Source of the DNA: Guillardia theta CCMP2712
Taxonomy: Eukaryota > Cryptophyceae > Pyrenomonadales > Geminigeraceae
Reading direction: 5' to 3'
Length of the DNA: 64,000 bases
Assembly (NCBI RefSeq): GCF_000315625.1
Contig: NW_005434567.1
Coordinates: forward strand, 32,645 to 96,644
In this document: positions 1 to 16,503 of the stretch, piece after piece
Numbering within the stretch: the stretch's first letter is position 1
Layout: every line of letters starts with the position of its first letter
Notes under the pieces: model-generated
Database searches by the model: none
What the model saw: only the letters and a program-made list of their open reading frames with translations
What the model was told of the DNA's origin: nothing
Made by a program: the position numbers and the translations under genes

Positions 1-6470
<6,470 letters not shown>

Positions 6471-8878
6471 CCTGGGCCCCTTGGCTGCCAACAACAAGAG
6501 CAATGAGTGGGTACACCGATCACTAGACCGAGCTTGCTGTGGGCATTACTATTTCATCCTGTCATTCACGGGGTTCTAACTTGGAGTGTATCACAGGGGC
6601 GTTGGTATCACAACTCAGTTGCTTCATCTACCAGCATTTCCTCTCAAGTTTCTCCTTGCCTTCTACCTCCTTCCCTAGCCTCGCAGTCCCTCAAGACTCA
6701 ACTGACGCTCTTTCGCTTCGCTCAGCCTCCTCCAGGACCCTCAGGTGCTGCCCGATGCTCGGCACCCGGTAAAACTCCTGCCCTACCCAGCATTTACATC
6801 TTGAAAGCTCATTTGACTTTTTGTTGGGTCGAGCTGCGTGAGTCCGCCTCAGAGAAAAGTTCCGTCGATCCGACTCTGATTCCGGGCAAAATGATGAACT
6901 GAATGATCGGCCGCCCGGCCGGGCGGCCCGGGACCGTCACAGTCAGTGCCGCAACTGCCGCCGCTCAGTGCCCCGGCCGCGCCGCACTCAGTGCCACGGT
7001 GCGCGGCCCGGCGGCCGCGCATCGGTTACTGATTGACGCTACTGGAGGCCGATGGCATGGGTTAGTAATGCATACTGATACTGAGTCAGCACGTCCCGCC
7101 ACGGTGCAAACGCATCCGGTCCAGGATCTTTCGTCAGCTCAAGGCCTCCCTGTCCTTCGCTGCCGGCATCATCGCGGGTGCATTCCGAACTCGGAAGTTC
7201 CGGTATGCGTCTCATTCCTTCGGCGGCGGCCACAGCCGCACATGAGTCGCTGACACTGGCGGGGGGGAATGTTTGGGGGACAGCAATTGGCAGGATTGGC
7301 CCCATGATTTGGTTCTCGCTGTCTTTGCGCAGCCTGAGTGCTACTGTTCTCGCCGTTTGGCCAGTGCGACACTGAGTGCCACGGTGCACGGACGGTCAAG
7401 CCTCCCGGAGTCGACTCTCCTGATTGTCCTCGTACTGATCTATAACTTAACTTTGAGTAAAGAAGACTGAGTGTGCACAGCGGCACCCGGCGGCCGGGGG
7501 CCTTCAACTCGGAGCACTGGCCGCCAGGCCGCGTTAGGCTCACTTTGAGTAGAGGCTTAGCACATTGAGACAGTCCGATCTGGTCCGAGCGCCCGGCGCC
7601 GCCTGCAACCGTGACGGTGCGGCGACCGTACGGTGAGCTCGGAGTCGGCACACTGCGGCAACCCGGCGGAGTCCCTGGGCCCGGCGGTGACTGAAATTCG
7701 GACTCAGGAAAATCCGGCCGGGCCCAGTCATCAGTACGGCGGGCCGGCGGCCGGGGCCCTCGGGGGCCGACTCGGAAGTTGCTCAAGTCACAAGGGCCTG
7801 ATAATACAGTGGTATCGTTCCCTGACGGAGCTTCAAACCTCCGTGACGTTCAGAGCTTCAACCCCCCCCGTTCAAAATATCAGAACAAAGCTTCAAGTTC
7901 GCAACATTCCAAACTGCCCAGTGCAACGTTCATGAGCCTAGTAATCAACACAGCGCATCGATGGCATTCGACTGACAGGGAAGTATCCTCCATCAGGCAC
8001 AGGCACTTGATGTCTCTCATTAGCTCCAGTAAGATCGAAAAGGGCGCATGAAGTCACATCGCGTGAGTGAGCCTGTCAGCACGTTCTTATCCCTCGCCAT
8101 AAGGTGGAGTTGTTCAGTCAAATCTAAATATACTGTTGCTATTGCTGCCTTGGGGGTTGGAACAGTGGGAGGGGAGTTCGGAAAATGGACTCAGCAAGAG
8201 CACGCCATTCTGCCATGCTGTACTCAAGTTCCCATCGGGATGCCATTGCTGCAAGACCATGGCACATTGATGTGTTGTTCATTGTGTTGTAATCTAGACA
8301 ACGATTTTGAGCGAGATTAAGAATCTTGCATACGTTGATCAAATCACGTGTGAACATTCTTTTCCTGGTCCTTTTTGTTCATCCAAGTCCTTGTGTTTCT
8401 GGTTGGACAGCATAGGCATACATTGCTTTTGCTAACTTGGAGGTAGCAAGGAAAAACGCCGGAAAAACGGTGTTTTCCATGATATGGCATATCATCTTGC
8501 AAAATCATATGTCCTGTCGAAATACAGTGAACCACTCATTTTCATCAATTGTTTGAGAGTCAAGTGGTTCGTGCAAGACTTCCATCCACAAGTTGTATCA
8601 ATCACTAATGCTGGTTGAGCAAGATGAAGGACGTAGATCGTCAATGATTTGTCAAACTGGTCCAGGTTGTAAAATCCAATACAATGCACCTGCTTGTGTT
8701 GAGGTGTTCGGAACGTTTTGTAGGTCTGAAATGTCACCAGCATCTACAAAGTCCTGTCAAACCAGGAAAGAATGATGTCTATCTGTCCTTGTTTGTCACG
8801 AGGACAATCTCTTCAGTGTTCACAAGAGGCTTGCATGAGAAAACATTGTTTCATTGAAATTCAAAATAGTTCTATACA
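6471..8878. other. Intergenic region with GC island; no gene supported
   Basis: About 6471-6900 may hold promoter or 5' exons of the C2 gene. 6900-7800 is a GC-rich island, listed separately. 7800-8878 is of ordinary composition. The longest frame there (minus, 8492-8743) has no detectable motif or homologue and I do not call it. Confidence 0.5.
6900..7800. repeat. GC/CpG-rich island 1 with TTAACTTTGAGTAAAG motif
   Basis: Very GC-rich DNA built from short self-complementary words (GGCC, CCGG, GTAC) and repeated CTTCAACT, ACTGAGT and AGTGCC words. At about 7418-7467 it contains CTCCTGATTGTCCTCGTACT followed by TTAACTTTGAGTAAAG, which recurs almost exactly at about 42449-42498. A partial copy (CACTTTGAGTAGAG) lies near 7540. 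Frames within it have no protein-like content. Confidence 0.75.
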
Positions 8879-9208
8879 TTACAACAACAGTTCATCGCCA
8901 GTCGCTGCCAGGATTGGCTGTCTATTTCTATCTGAGACCAATTTCATTGCGTGTTCTAGTGCCTCAAGCTGCTTACTCCGTGACGGGCATCCGTACTTCC
9001 AACTCCTGCATTCCTCTGACAGTGGGAAGGGCTTGTCGTTGCATTCGCTAGCATGTTGGAGTTTCAACTCGTCTCTGAATCTCTTGGAGATGTCCCGGAG
9101 GGAGGAAAAGTCGACTTCGGCAGATGATGTTTCTGGAACAGGCTCCAAGAAGGAGAGGTCGCGGAAGCTGGGTTGATCACCGAAGTCCATGATGTCGTTT
9201 GTGTTCAT
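8879..9208 (-). CDS. Family A small protein, copy A1
   Basis: Intronless frame of 109 aa. The ATG at 9208 was chosen because similarity to its paralogues begins just after it; longer upstream frame is unconserved. Order of conserved blocks: acidic N-terminus with DQPSFRDL, then SSLRDISKRFRDELKLQ (predicted helix), PLSEE, YGCPSRSKQLEALEHA and a C-terminal ATGDELLL. The three window copies share these blocks and I know no named family with them. No signal peptide or membrane segment is visible. Conserved Cys, Arg and Lys in YGCPSRSK suggest a binding site, but function is unknown. It is divergent from A2 across about 1.17 kb. A GGGGTGGGTAC word lies upstream (about 9385), as at the other A genes. 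Confidence 0.75.
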   Translation of the reverse strand: MNTNDIMDFGDQPSFRDLSFLEPVPETSSAEVDFSSLRDISKRFRDELKLQHASECNDKPFPLSEECRSWKYGCPSRSKQLEALEHAMKLVSDRNRQPILAATGDELLL

Positions 9209-10377
9209 GTTCGAATAGCGAGGATGTAGATAGTTTTGTATGCAAGTGGTAGGGCTAGAAGTTTGAACGTGGCAGTGCGAGGGAAAGCAAGGGGATAAAG
9301 ACTGCAGGGCTTCGCTCGTGTTGATATACGAAGGGCTGGGAAGACATCTTAAATCAGCAATACCTGGCATGCTATCTAAATACCTAGGGGGTGGGTACAT
9401 GCTGGTACTAAATTCAAGTCTTAAGTAGGAAAGGGTGGGTAGTCACGTTCACGTCAACCAGCCATAGAGGATGTGAAACGATGCGTATCCAATCGGAGTG
9501 AGCTCGAACCGTTGCGTTTCAGAAGGTCAGAGCGGACAAGCATGGAGTTACCATGCCCTCTCGTGATGAGAAATATCCCAATCGCACCTCTTCGTCTGCA
9601 GGTCCGGCTGCTCCCGCCCAAGAGGTCAAGGGGTGCCTTTGCGTCCTCTGCAACCCCGGGACTGTTCCTGATGGTAGCCCTCCTGCCGGTTAAAACACCG
9701 ATAAGGATCTGAGGTGGGCCCGTGATGTCGTAACAATGGCTCTGTGTTGCTGTCTCGCAGGGTAAGTCATAGGAAGAGGAGTATTCCATGCTTGCTGCCC
9801 CATTACTCTTCAAGAAGTCAGAGCTTTGACTGGTAACGTGATGAAAACACAAGTTAAAGCTTGCAGCTGATCCTTTACGAGGGTCAGCGCACCCACCCCT
9901 GTCTTGCCCACCACCCCCTCATATCTCCAACTCTAACCCCCCTTTTCCCTAGGGTCCCCCGCAGAAGGTTTAGAATGCGGTCTGATAACTGTAGGGACAT
10001 GAGACCTCGTGGAGTCTTAAGGAGAGCGGATCATAGCGAGGCGGGTTGGCAATCGATGATGGTCGATGACTGTCGAAGAGGATACCACGTAAAGCAGCGC
10101 TGAAACTTCTTCGGAAAGCGAAATGGCCTGTTTTGAAGTAAATCTGCATCCACACATGGGTGCCATATCACTATAAGACCTCAAATCGCAACGCTTCACT
10201 CAAATTACAATCATTTCCCCCCGTGCTAGGGAGTCAGCGATGCACGCACCCACCGATCTAATAAGGAGACCATCATATCCGCCTCCCGCACACCTTCAGA
10301 GCTTAAAGAACGGCAACCCAACAGCCTCTGCTACCCTTACATTCCACACCTGTAGCTTGCTTCACAGCACATTCAGG
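9209..10377. promoter_or_regulatory. Divergent intergenic region between A1 and A2
   Basis: It separates two head-to-head family A genes. ACCCACCC-type words occur on both sides (about 9385-9432 facing A1, about 9887-9925 facing A2), each reading ACCCACCC in the sense of the gene it faces. No convincing gene is seen inside. Shared regulatory use is inference. Confidence 0.4.
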
Positions 10378-10689
10378 ATGAGTATTGACATGGACGATCA
10401 ACCCAGCTTCGAGGACCTAGGCATGGCAGGCGAGGGCACAGAGGCAAGCGACGATGAAGATGATGTTGACCTGTCCTCTCTTCGGGAGATCTCGAAGAGG
10501 TTCAGAGAAGAGCTGAAGCTGCAGGGAGGCTGTGAAGTACCTTTGCTTGCTGAAGAACAGAGAAGGGAGAAGTATGGGTGCCCCCCAAGAAGCAAGCAGC
10601 TTGAAGCGCTAGAACATTCGATCATACTGCTGGGAAACCGCAGCAGAAGGGCAGTCGTGTCTGCGACGGGAGAAGAGCTGTTGATATGA
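10378..10689 (+). CDS. Family A small protein, copy A2
   Basis: Intronless, 103 aa, from ATG 10378 (MSIDMDDQPSFEDLG) to TGA 10689. It carries the family blocks in order: DDQPSFEDL, an acidic stretch (DDEDDVDLSS), LREISKRFREELKLQ, LLAEEQRREKYGCP, RSKQLEALEHS and a terminal ATGEELLI. The length equals A3. The N-terminal acidic run and central amphipathic helix suggest a soluble interaction protein; this is inference. The 3' flank carries three AT-rich direct repeats (about 10943-10985). It converges on B1. Confidence 0.78.
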   Translation: MSIDMDDQPSFEDLGMAGEGTEASDDEDDVDLSSLREISKRFREELKLQGGCEVPLLAEEQRREKYGCPPRSKQLEALEHSIILLGNRSRRAVVSATGEELLI

Positions 10690-11824
10690 ATAGAATCACA
10701 GATATGTATTGTATTTTATGGATTAAATGGAAATAGCTAGAATGCATCGCAAATATGTGTGTTGTATTTAGATCTGTGCGTCGGTTTTATAAGTCAATCT
10801 GCCAACAAGTTCACTGTTGAAGAATATCAATTCACACAATAACTTTTATTCTTCAACCTTTCGATTTTAGAGGAAGAAGTACCTCAGTCGAGTATAGGTT
10901 TCAATGCACAAAAATAATGCATCGTTCAAAGGTGTCTAAGATTTTGGATCTAAGATTTTTCAAGTGGATCTAAGATTTTTTAGGTCAGATCAATTTTTCT
11001 TAGCAATCGATTTCGCGATCATGAAAGGTGCAGTTTTGACTGTGGAAGAGTTTTTCATCGAACGAATTTCCATAGTATGCGAGTATAAATCATGAAAATC
11101 CCTTTTTACCATTTGATACAAGGTGTTGTCAAAGGCATAATTTTAAGAAGATACAGACATCAGAAAGTACCAGATGTTGTTTAGCTTCAAATACAATACT
11201 CGTTTGATGAAACATTGTTCCAAGTGACTTCGTCAAGCTCTGGAGAATGTGGACGGGACAAGTGAAGGAATTACAAGATGTCAGTCTTGTTGTATACACA
11301 ACCTTGCGTAAGACCTTGAGCTCAGATGATCTTAGGATCACTGTTTATTAAGCACACGTAGTTATCAGATCAGCAGCACCACATGCATCGATCTGCATCG
11401 TCGTTCTATTTCCTACGCCATGCCCAAGAAGCGTCCGGCATGAGTCCAGAATACAACAAGTCTGCTCTTTAAAGGATGATCCAAAGCCAAACCTCTGCTG
11501 TTTCATCCACTCTGGATCAGCAGAAAGTAGGAACTCAACACAATTCTACACATTGCGTCAAGTCGTCAGGGTTGCTGTTACCGAAATGCGGAGATACATT
11601 ACCTAAACAGGGCCAGGGGACTGCATGTAGCATTGGAGAGAGTTTTGAAAGGGCAGTGGGTAAGATTTTTGTCTCAATCTAGCTATAGGCAATACAATTG
11701 GCTTGACCTTGACTTGATTTTATTCACAACGCTTCATACCACATTCCCATCTCCCTCTATTTACATCCGCCTGCACTCCCCTACCTCAGGCAGGCGCTTT
11801 TTTTATGTCCTCTCTCGCCTCCCC
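10690..11824. other. Intergenic, A2 to B1 (convergent)
   Basis: AT-rich. A word GGATCTAAGATTTTT occurs three times at about 10943-10985. The left arm of the B1/B2 palindrome begins near 11700. Small frames at 11129-11341 and 11476-11682 show nothing gene-like. Confidence 0.5.
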
Positions 11825-12109
11825 CTACTGACAAAAGCTTGCTGCCATCCCCATCGCCCCTACTATCATGCTCGACGCGATGTTCATCCCCAGTATCCAC
11901 ACGGTTGCTCTCCAGGCGCCTGAGTCGACCTTGAACTGCTGCTTGGTAGAAGGCTTGCGGGGGAAGGAGGCAGCGGCTTCTTCGGCTGAGTAGTAGACGG
12001 GGATGTTGAGATCGATGGGCTGGTAGCCGAGGATGGGGTGGAGCGCAAGGTAGTGAAGGCGCTTGGTCTCGAGGGGGAGAGCAGAGGAGGAGGAGGAGCT
12101 TGTAGTCAT
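11825..12109 (-). CDS. Family B small membrane-anchored protein, copy B1
   Basis: Intronless, 94 aa, ATG at 12109. The N-terminus is Ser-rich (TTSSSSSSALPLE). The conserved core is HPILGYQPIDLNIPVYYSAEE, which matches MFLGVQQIDLQIPLVYTQQ in B3. The C-terminal about 24 residues are hydrophobic (TVWILGMNIASSMIVGAMGM), fitting a tail anchor with most of the protein in the cytosol. No named family is recognised. It is almost identical to B2: only Lys to Gln and Ser to Ala changes are visible. Near identity including promoter points to recent inverted duplication or ongoing gene conversion. Confidence 0.78.
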   Translation of the reverse strand: MTTSSSSSSALPLETKRLHYLALHPILGYQPIDLNIPVYYSAEEAAASFPRKPSTKQQFKVDSGAWRATVWILGMNIASSMIVGAMGMAASFCQ

Positions 12110-12529
12110 GGGTAGTGCGGGCTGGAGGGGGAGAACTGTGGGCAGATTGTGCTGTGGGAGAAGGCGGAGGCGCTTTTGTAGACTAGCAGTGCTGACACGA
12201 CCTCATGACTGTCAGCAACTATTCAACGCAGATGTTATCATTAGACTTTACTACACTCAGATGCGCCGCGACCAAATGCTTTTCTGTAAGGTCAGATCGG
12301 ATTGTATCTCAAAAATGTTTTAAAATCACACATTGCTGACAAAGAACAGCATGACTGGTGAAGAAGCTTCCAGCTTTGCTTACAGGAATGCAAACGTAGA
12401 TGTTATCATGACTCTTTACTACCCCAAGATCAGCAGCTCCTTGTCAGCACTGCTAGTCTACAAAAGCGCCTCCGCCTTCTCCCACAGCCCAATCTCCCCA
12501 AAGTTCTCCCCCTCCAGCCCGCACTACCC
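12110..12529. promoter_or_regulatory. Shared divergent promoter region of B1 and B2
   Basis: About 420 bp between two head-to-head near-identical genes. Each start is preceded by the same about 85 bp (CTGCTAGTCTACAAAAGCGC to CCCGCACTACCC); CTACAAAAG is a possible TATA-like site about 75 bp upstream. The central spacer contains a direct repeat with AGATGTTATCAT. A bidirectional control unit is inference. Confidence 0.5.
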
Positions 12530-12814
12530 ATGACTACAAGCTCCTCCTCCTCCTCTGCTCTCCCCCTCGAGACCAAGCGCCTTCACTACCTCGCGCTCCA
12601 TCCCATCCTCGGCTACCAGCCCATCGATCTCAACATCCCCGTCTACTACTCAGCCGAAGAAGCCGCTGCCTCCTTCCCCCGCAAGCCTTCTACTCAGCAG
12701 CAGTTCAAGGTCGACGCAGGCGCCTGGAGAGCAACCGTGTGGATACTGGGGATGAACATCGCGTCGAGCATGATAGTAGGGGCGATGGGGATGGCAGCAA
12801 GCTTTTGTCAGTAG
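12530..12814 (+). CDS. Family B small membrane-anchored protein, copy B2
   Basis: Mirror-image copy of B1, 94 aa, ATG 12530. Same architecture: Ser-rich head, ILGYQPIDLNIP core, FPRKPS linker and C-terminal hydrophobic segment ending in MAASFCQ. Three of the five visible nucleotide differences from B1 are silent, and the two replacements fall in the linker (STQQQF versus STKQQF, VDAGAW versus VDSGAW). This suggests the protein is under constraint. It converges on A3. Confidence 0.78.
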   Translation: MTTSSSSSSALPLETKRLHYLALHPILGYQPIDLNIPVYYSAEEAAASFPRKPSTQQQFKVDAGAWRATVWILGMNIASSMIVGAMGMAASFCQ

Positions 12815-13924
12815 GGGAGGCAAGAGGGGGTGCCTGAATAGGCAAGTAGATGTAAATAGGAATCTGGTATCTATGTCATTGTGAATGAAATCAAGTCAAG
12901 CTAAATTCAAACTGGAGGAGAAAACACTCATAACATGAATCACTCTTCCATGGTTATACCGTGGAATTTTGTGAAAGTTGTTTCTATCCTGTTGATACCG
13001 TAGTTTCCTGCGTCGGATAGAATCACAGAACCTTCTTTTCTTCATTGGATTGGAATGTACGACAAATTCATCAAATCTACATGGAGTTAATCATAATATG
13101 ATAGATCGACGTGTATGAACGCATATTATTTGCTGACATCCTATTCTTGAATTCACGAAGTCTTTCAATCGCCGTTCCCAATCAAGATCGCTTGACTACA
13201 AACATTTCTTGCGATCTTCAAAAACAATCATAAGGCTTGATAAGAGACATTTGCGCTTGTTTATTGCCTATTTGAAAGAGGTACAGATTGCTGACGACGA
13301 ATTGCGTAGCATCGTGATGGGCTTTCACCCTCAAGTCTATTAGAAATTTATCTTATGCTCCAGTAAACTGATTTCCCACCTCGTCCTGGTCAACATAATA
13401 TTCAATGTGTTGATTTGCTCTACCAGGGACCAGTCTCCTTGCTGCTCGTTTTGGGAGAAACCTTGCTGTTTAGTGTAACACTTGATGGGTTGAGAGAATT
13501 CCGCAACGAGAGAGACGCTTGCTTTTCCATTTGTGACTGCATGCGGATGGATCAAGTATTGCGTGATAGAGAAAGACAATGCATCATCGCTTTATGTTTG
13601 TACAAGCTCAACTATACCCTTGACCCTCCCATGAACAATCTTATCAATATACCCGCGTGCCCCGATATTTGGCGATTTCAAGCTTTAGAGAACAGCAGTA
13701 TATCAGCAGTTTAGTGAGCTGGAGCAAAATAATCTGATCGTCAAACAATTTTGTTTTTCGTTTCAAGAGAAGTTCTCCCATGATCACCTGTCAATATCTG
13801 CCTTTCAATGTAGAAAAGCAGTGAAGAATTCTTTCAGCGCCTTTTGCAAAAATAATGGCCAGACAGAAAATCGCTTCGAGAATCAACAAGATTATTCATT
13901 TTATTGCAGGAATGTTTTACAAAT
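12815..13924. other. Intergenic, B2 to A3 (convergent); no gene supported
   Basis: AT-rich 3' flanks. Two overlapping small frames (13340-13579 minus, 13415-13714 plus) lack motifs. The minus frame lacks an ATG start. I see nothing else. Confidence 0.5.
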
Positions 13925-14236
13925 TTACAAGACTAGGTCTTCACCAGTCGCTGAAATAATTTGAGGTCGATTTTTGTCTTCAATCAATCTCAATGAATGC
14001 ACAAGTGCTTCGAGTTGTTTGCTTCTTGACGGGCAGCCGTAAACTTCCTTTCGGTCTTCCTCTGACAGCGGAAGGATTGCTTTGCAGTAGCATGCTCTAT
14101 CTTGAAAATTGATCTCTTCTTGAACCCTCCTAGAGATGTCCCTCAAAGATGAAACTTCCGCATCCTCAGTATCGTTGTCAAAGCTTGCTAGGGAGAGATC
14201 AGGAAAACTGGGCTGTTCGTCGATTTCGAGGCTCAT
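13925..14236 (-). CDS. Family A small protein, copy A3
   Basis: Intronless, 103 aa, ATG 14236 (MSLEIDEQPSFPDLSLAS). Conserved blocks: DEQPSFPDL, VSSLRDISRRVQEEINFQ, PLSEEDRKEVYGCP, SRSKQLEALVHS and a terminal ATGEDLVL. Sequence between blocks differs strongly from A1 and A2, so the conserved blocks mark functional constraint across old duplicates. A 26-27 bp tandem repeat (three copies) lies directly upstream, and GGGGTGGGTAC words lie 230-480 bp upstream. Confidence 0.77.
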   Translation of the reverse strand: MSLEIDEQPSFPDLSLASFDNDTEDAEVSSLRDISRRVQEEINFQDRACYCKAILPLSEEDRKEVYGCPSRSKQLEALVHSLRLIEDKNRPQIISATGEDLVL

Positions 14237-14253
14237 TGCTGGTGTAGTCAAAG

Positions 14254-14331
14254 AAAGGGAGGACAGTTCGATGTCAACCAAAGGGAGGACAGTTCGATGT
14301 CAACCAAAGGGAGGATAGTTCGATGTCAACG
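14254..14331. repeat. 26-27 bp tandem repeat upstream of A3
   Basis: Three successive copies of a unit containing GGACAGTTCGATGTCAACC, starting about 20 bp upstream of the A3 start codon. The third copy has one change (GATAGTT). It would lie in the 5' UTR or core promoter. Confidence 0.9.
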
Positions 14332-15244
14332 AGCTTCTTGACAGGCAGGTGAAGAAGAACAGGATCGCACTTGCGTTATGGAGAGTTCCGGGAGGATAGG
14401 TTTGCGATTTCTATCTCACCTTGCCTTTTATATACAACACGGGAGGTGAGGTTCATGGAATATCCTCTTTTGACAGGGGGTGGGTCCTTGCTCCTGGTAC
14501 AAATAAAAGGGTTGATGTGGATAGACCAGGGGTGGGTACTTACACCTCTCCCTGCAAAACCTCTTCGGGATATGTATGAGAGGATGCGTTCTTTGCCTAG
14601 TTTGTCTCGTTCGAAAATGAGGGGGTAGGGGTGACTCTTAAAGTACCAAAATCCTCGAAATTCTGAGGAAAACATCGAGGGGTGGGTAGTATAGTGGGTA
14701 GTATAAACCCCTTGGAGTAGATCCATGGCCGTGGTTTTAACTCTTTGTCACGTTACTAGGCAAAGTCAGGTCATGTTTCAACTCCTTGATAAAATACAGC
14801 GATTGATGAGTCCAGAACATTGTCGGTATCGTGACAGGTATCAACATCGGTTCGTTCGGTCATCCTGCACGATACTCGTCATGGTCCTAGCTGGCCAGTC
14901 CCATGCAGTCGATTTGACTGGTAGTACTAGTAAACGGCCCGGCCCGGTTTGGGCCCGGCTCGGGGTCTTGATCCGAAAGCCCCGGCCCCGAATATCCCGG
15001 CCCGGCACAAGGTGAAATGGTTGAGGTACGGTAGAGGTCGCCCACGATTCACAACTTCATGTTCAGTCGGAGCACGGATCGCCTGCAGCTGCTCGAGACG
15101 GCAAGAAACCGTTCACTTAACTTTGAGTTCAGATTGATGGCAAAGTTTCTTCTAACACTTACAGGTTCTTCTTGCCAAACACTACAAAAAACTTTGCGCG
15201 TCTCCATGCTAGGAGGTCGGGAAGCGCAAGGGCTATCATTAAAG

Positions 15245-15664
15245 TCTTGCAGCGACAGAAACGTAACTCTTGCAGCAATGAATTTTGTAGTTACAGCAAC
15301 AAATCTTGTAGACAGATTTCTGCACTGGCACCCAGATACCCTCTTAGTCTCCTCATTTTGACAAGTGCACGGGGCCAATATCGCATCCTTGAGAGATGAT
15401 GTAAACTTCCTCGCAACCACTGCAGAGCAGTATTGACAAATGCAAGCATCAGATTTGATTTGACGAAGCAATGTGGTAAGGCGGGCAATAAGTTTGGGTT
15501 TTCCGCGCACGAGGGGACTCGAAAGTTGGAGCCCAGAGGAATTTACGTTCTTGCATGATTGTCGTTTCTATAGGCCCAGCATGTCTTTCCCCAACAAATT
15601 TATTCCGTCGCTGCAAGAGTAACAACTCTGTTACTACAAGAGTTACGTTTCTGTCGCTGCAAGA
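15245..15664. repeat. Candidate short inverted-repeat element (MITE-like)
   Basis: A perfect 28-nt arm beginning TCTTGCAGCGACAGAAACG near 15245 recurs in reverse complement near 15637-15664, enclosing about 420 bp. Sub-words (CTCTTGCAGC, TTACAGCAAC, TTGTAG) recur inside both ends, for example TCGCTGCAAGAGTAAC at about 15608. There is no transposase frame, so it would be non-autonomous. Confidence 0.55.
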
Positions 15665-16503
15665 GGACAGGGTTTATTTTGACCACCATTCAATGCTAAA
15701 CCTTGCCTGCGGGTCAAACTACAATCTGTATAGACTTGACCTGTCGCGTGGCCGATGTTGCCATTGGCCGTGGCGCCCTCATTCAGTGCGTTCCGTGTTA
15801 GCAGTGAGACGGTCCCAAGAGAGTTAAGGTCTCGTGAATTCACCTGCTGATTCTAACGATCGCCAAGTGCCCCAGCATTCCCTTTCGTGATTCATGCATA
15901 AGCTCGATGGTTAATATGTTCCTGGAAAAGAAAAACTACTTTGCTCGTTCCATGATTGTGGATGAGAAAGTTCTTGGAGCCTCGCAGTCATTTCAGACCC
16001 AGACAAAACACAACTTACATGATACACCAGTTTGTCGTTTCTTTTGTCAGTCTCAAACCCTCAAGTTGTCTTAAACATAGACAAATAGAACCGAAGCTTT
16101 CTGAAGGACGAGCTGCTCTATGTTGTTTATCCATTAACATTCACAACATGATACGACTTTACAAGAGAGCACAACAATTTTATTTGCTTGCTTGTAAACT
16201 TTGTCTGCCTGAGCATACCGATGATAGTTTGCATCGGAGTGCAGAAAGTTTAGGTAGCTCAACAGACAACTTTCAACATCATCCTAAGGAGAGGATGCAT
16301 ATCAATCGATGGTTGACATGCATGTTATTTCACGGGAATGAACTCGTTTACTGACTACAGGATTGTGAAAACTCAATCCGAAGTATGTTTTTTCACACCC
16401 CAACAGTTTTACAAACGCACGAGACCATGCATATGTTACAAGCGTTTATGAAATAATGTACAATGCCGAAGGAGCAGTAGCTAAGTCACAAATTTCCCCT
16501 AAT

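Larger units (their letters stand above)
11700..12905. repeat. Large inverted repeat (palindrome) carrying B1 and B2
   Basis: The left arm (about 11700-12195) and right arm (about 12440-12905) are inverted copies. The coding parts differ at five of 285 positions by eye. Upstream 80-90 bp arms are also nearly identical, including CTACAAAAGCGCC. 3' flanks are more diverged but alignable (GACTTGATTT.ATTCACAA). The spacer is about 245 bp and contains a direct, not inverted, repeat of about 38 bp (about 12225-12262 and 12388-12428) sharing AGATGTTATCAT and CTTTACTAC. Confidence 0.88.
14237..16503. other. Intergenic, A3 to B3
   Basis: 14460-14725 holds several GGGTGGGTA words. About 14930-15010 is a small GC island of CCCGGCCCGG type. 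A 28-bp inverted repeat pair frames about 15245-15664 (separate entry). CACTTAACTTTGAGTTCAG at about 15113 resembles the island-border motif. No gene is supported. Confidence 0.5.

Noticed and set aside
8492-8743. 83-aa minus frame
   Set aside because: No family match, no conserved neighbour, and length expected by chance in this composition.
15049-15510. 153-aa minus frame with many Cys
   Set aside because: It reads through one arm of the inverted-repeat element; the Cys pattern comes from the TTGCAG words.
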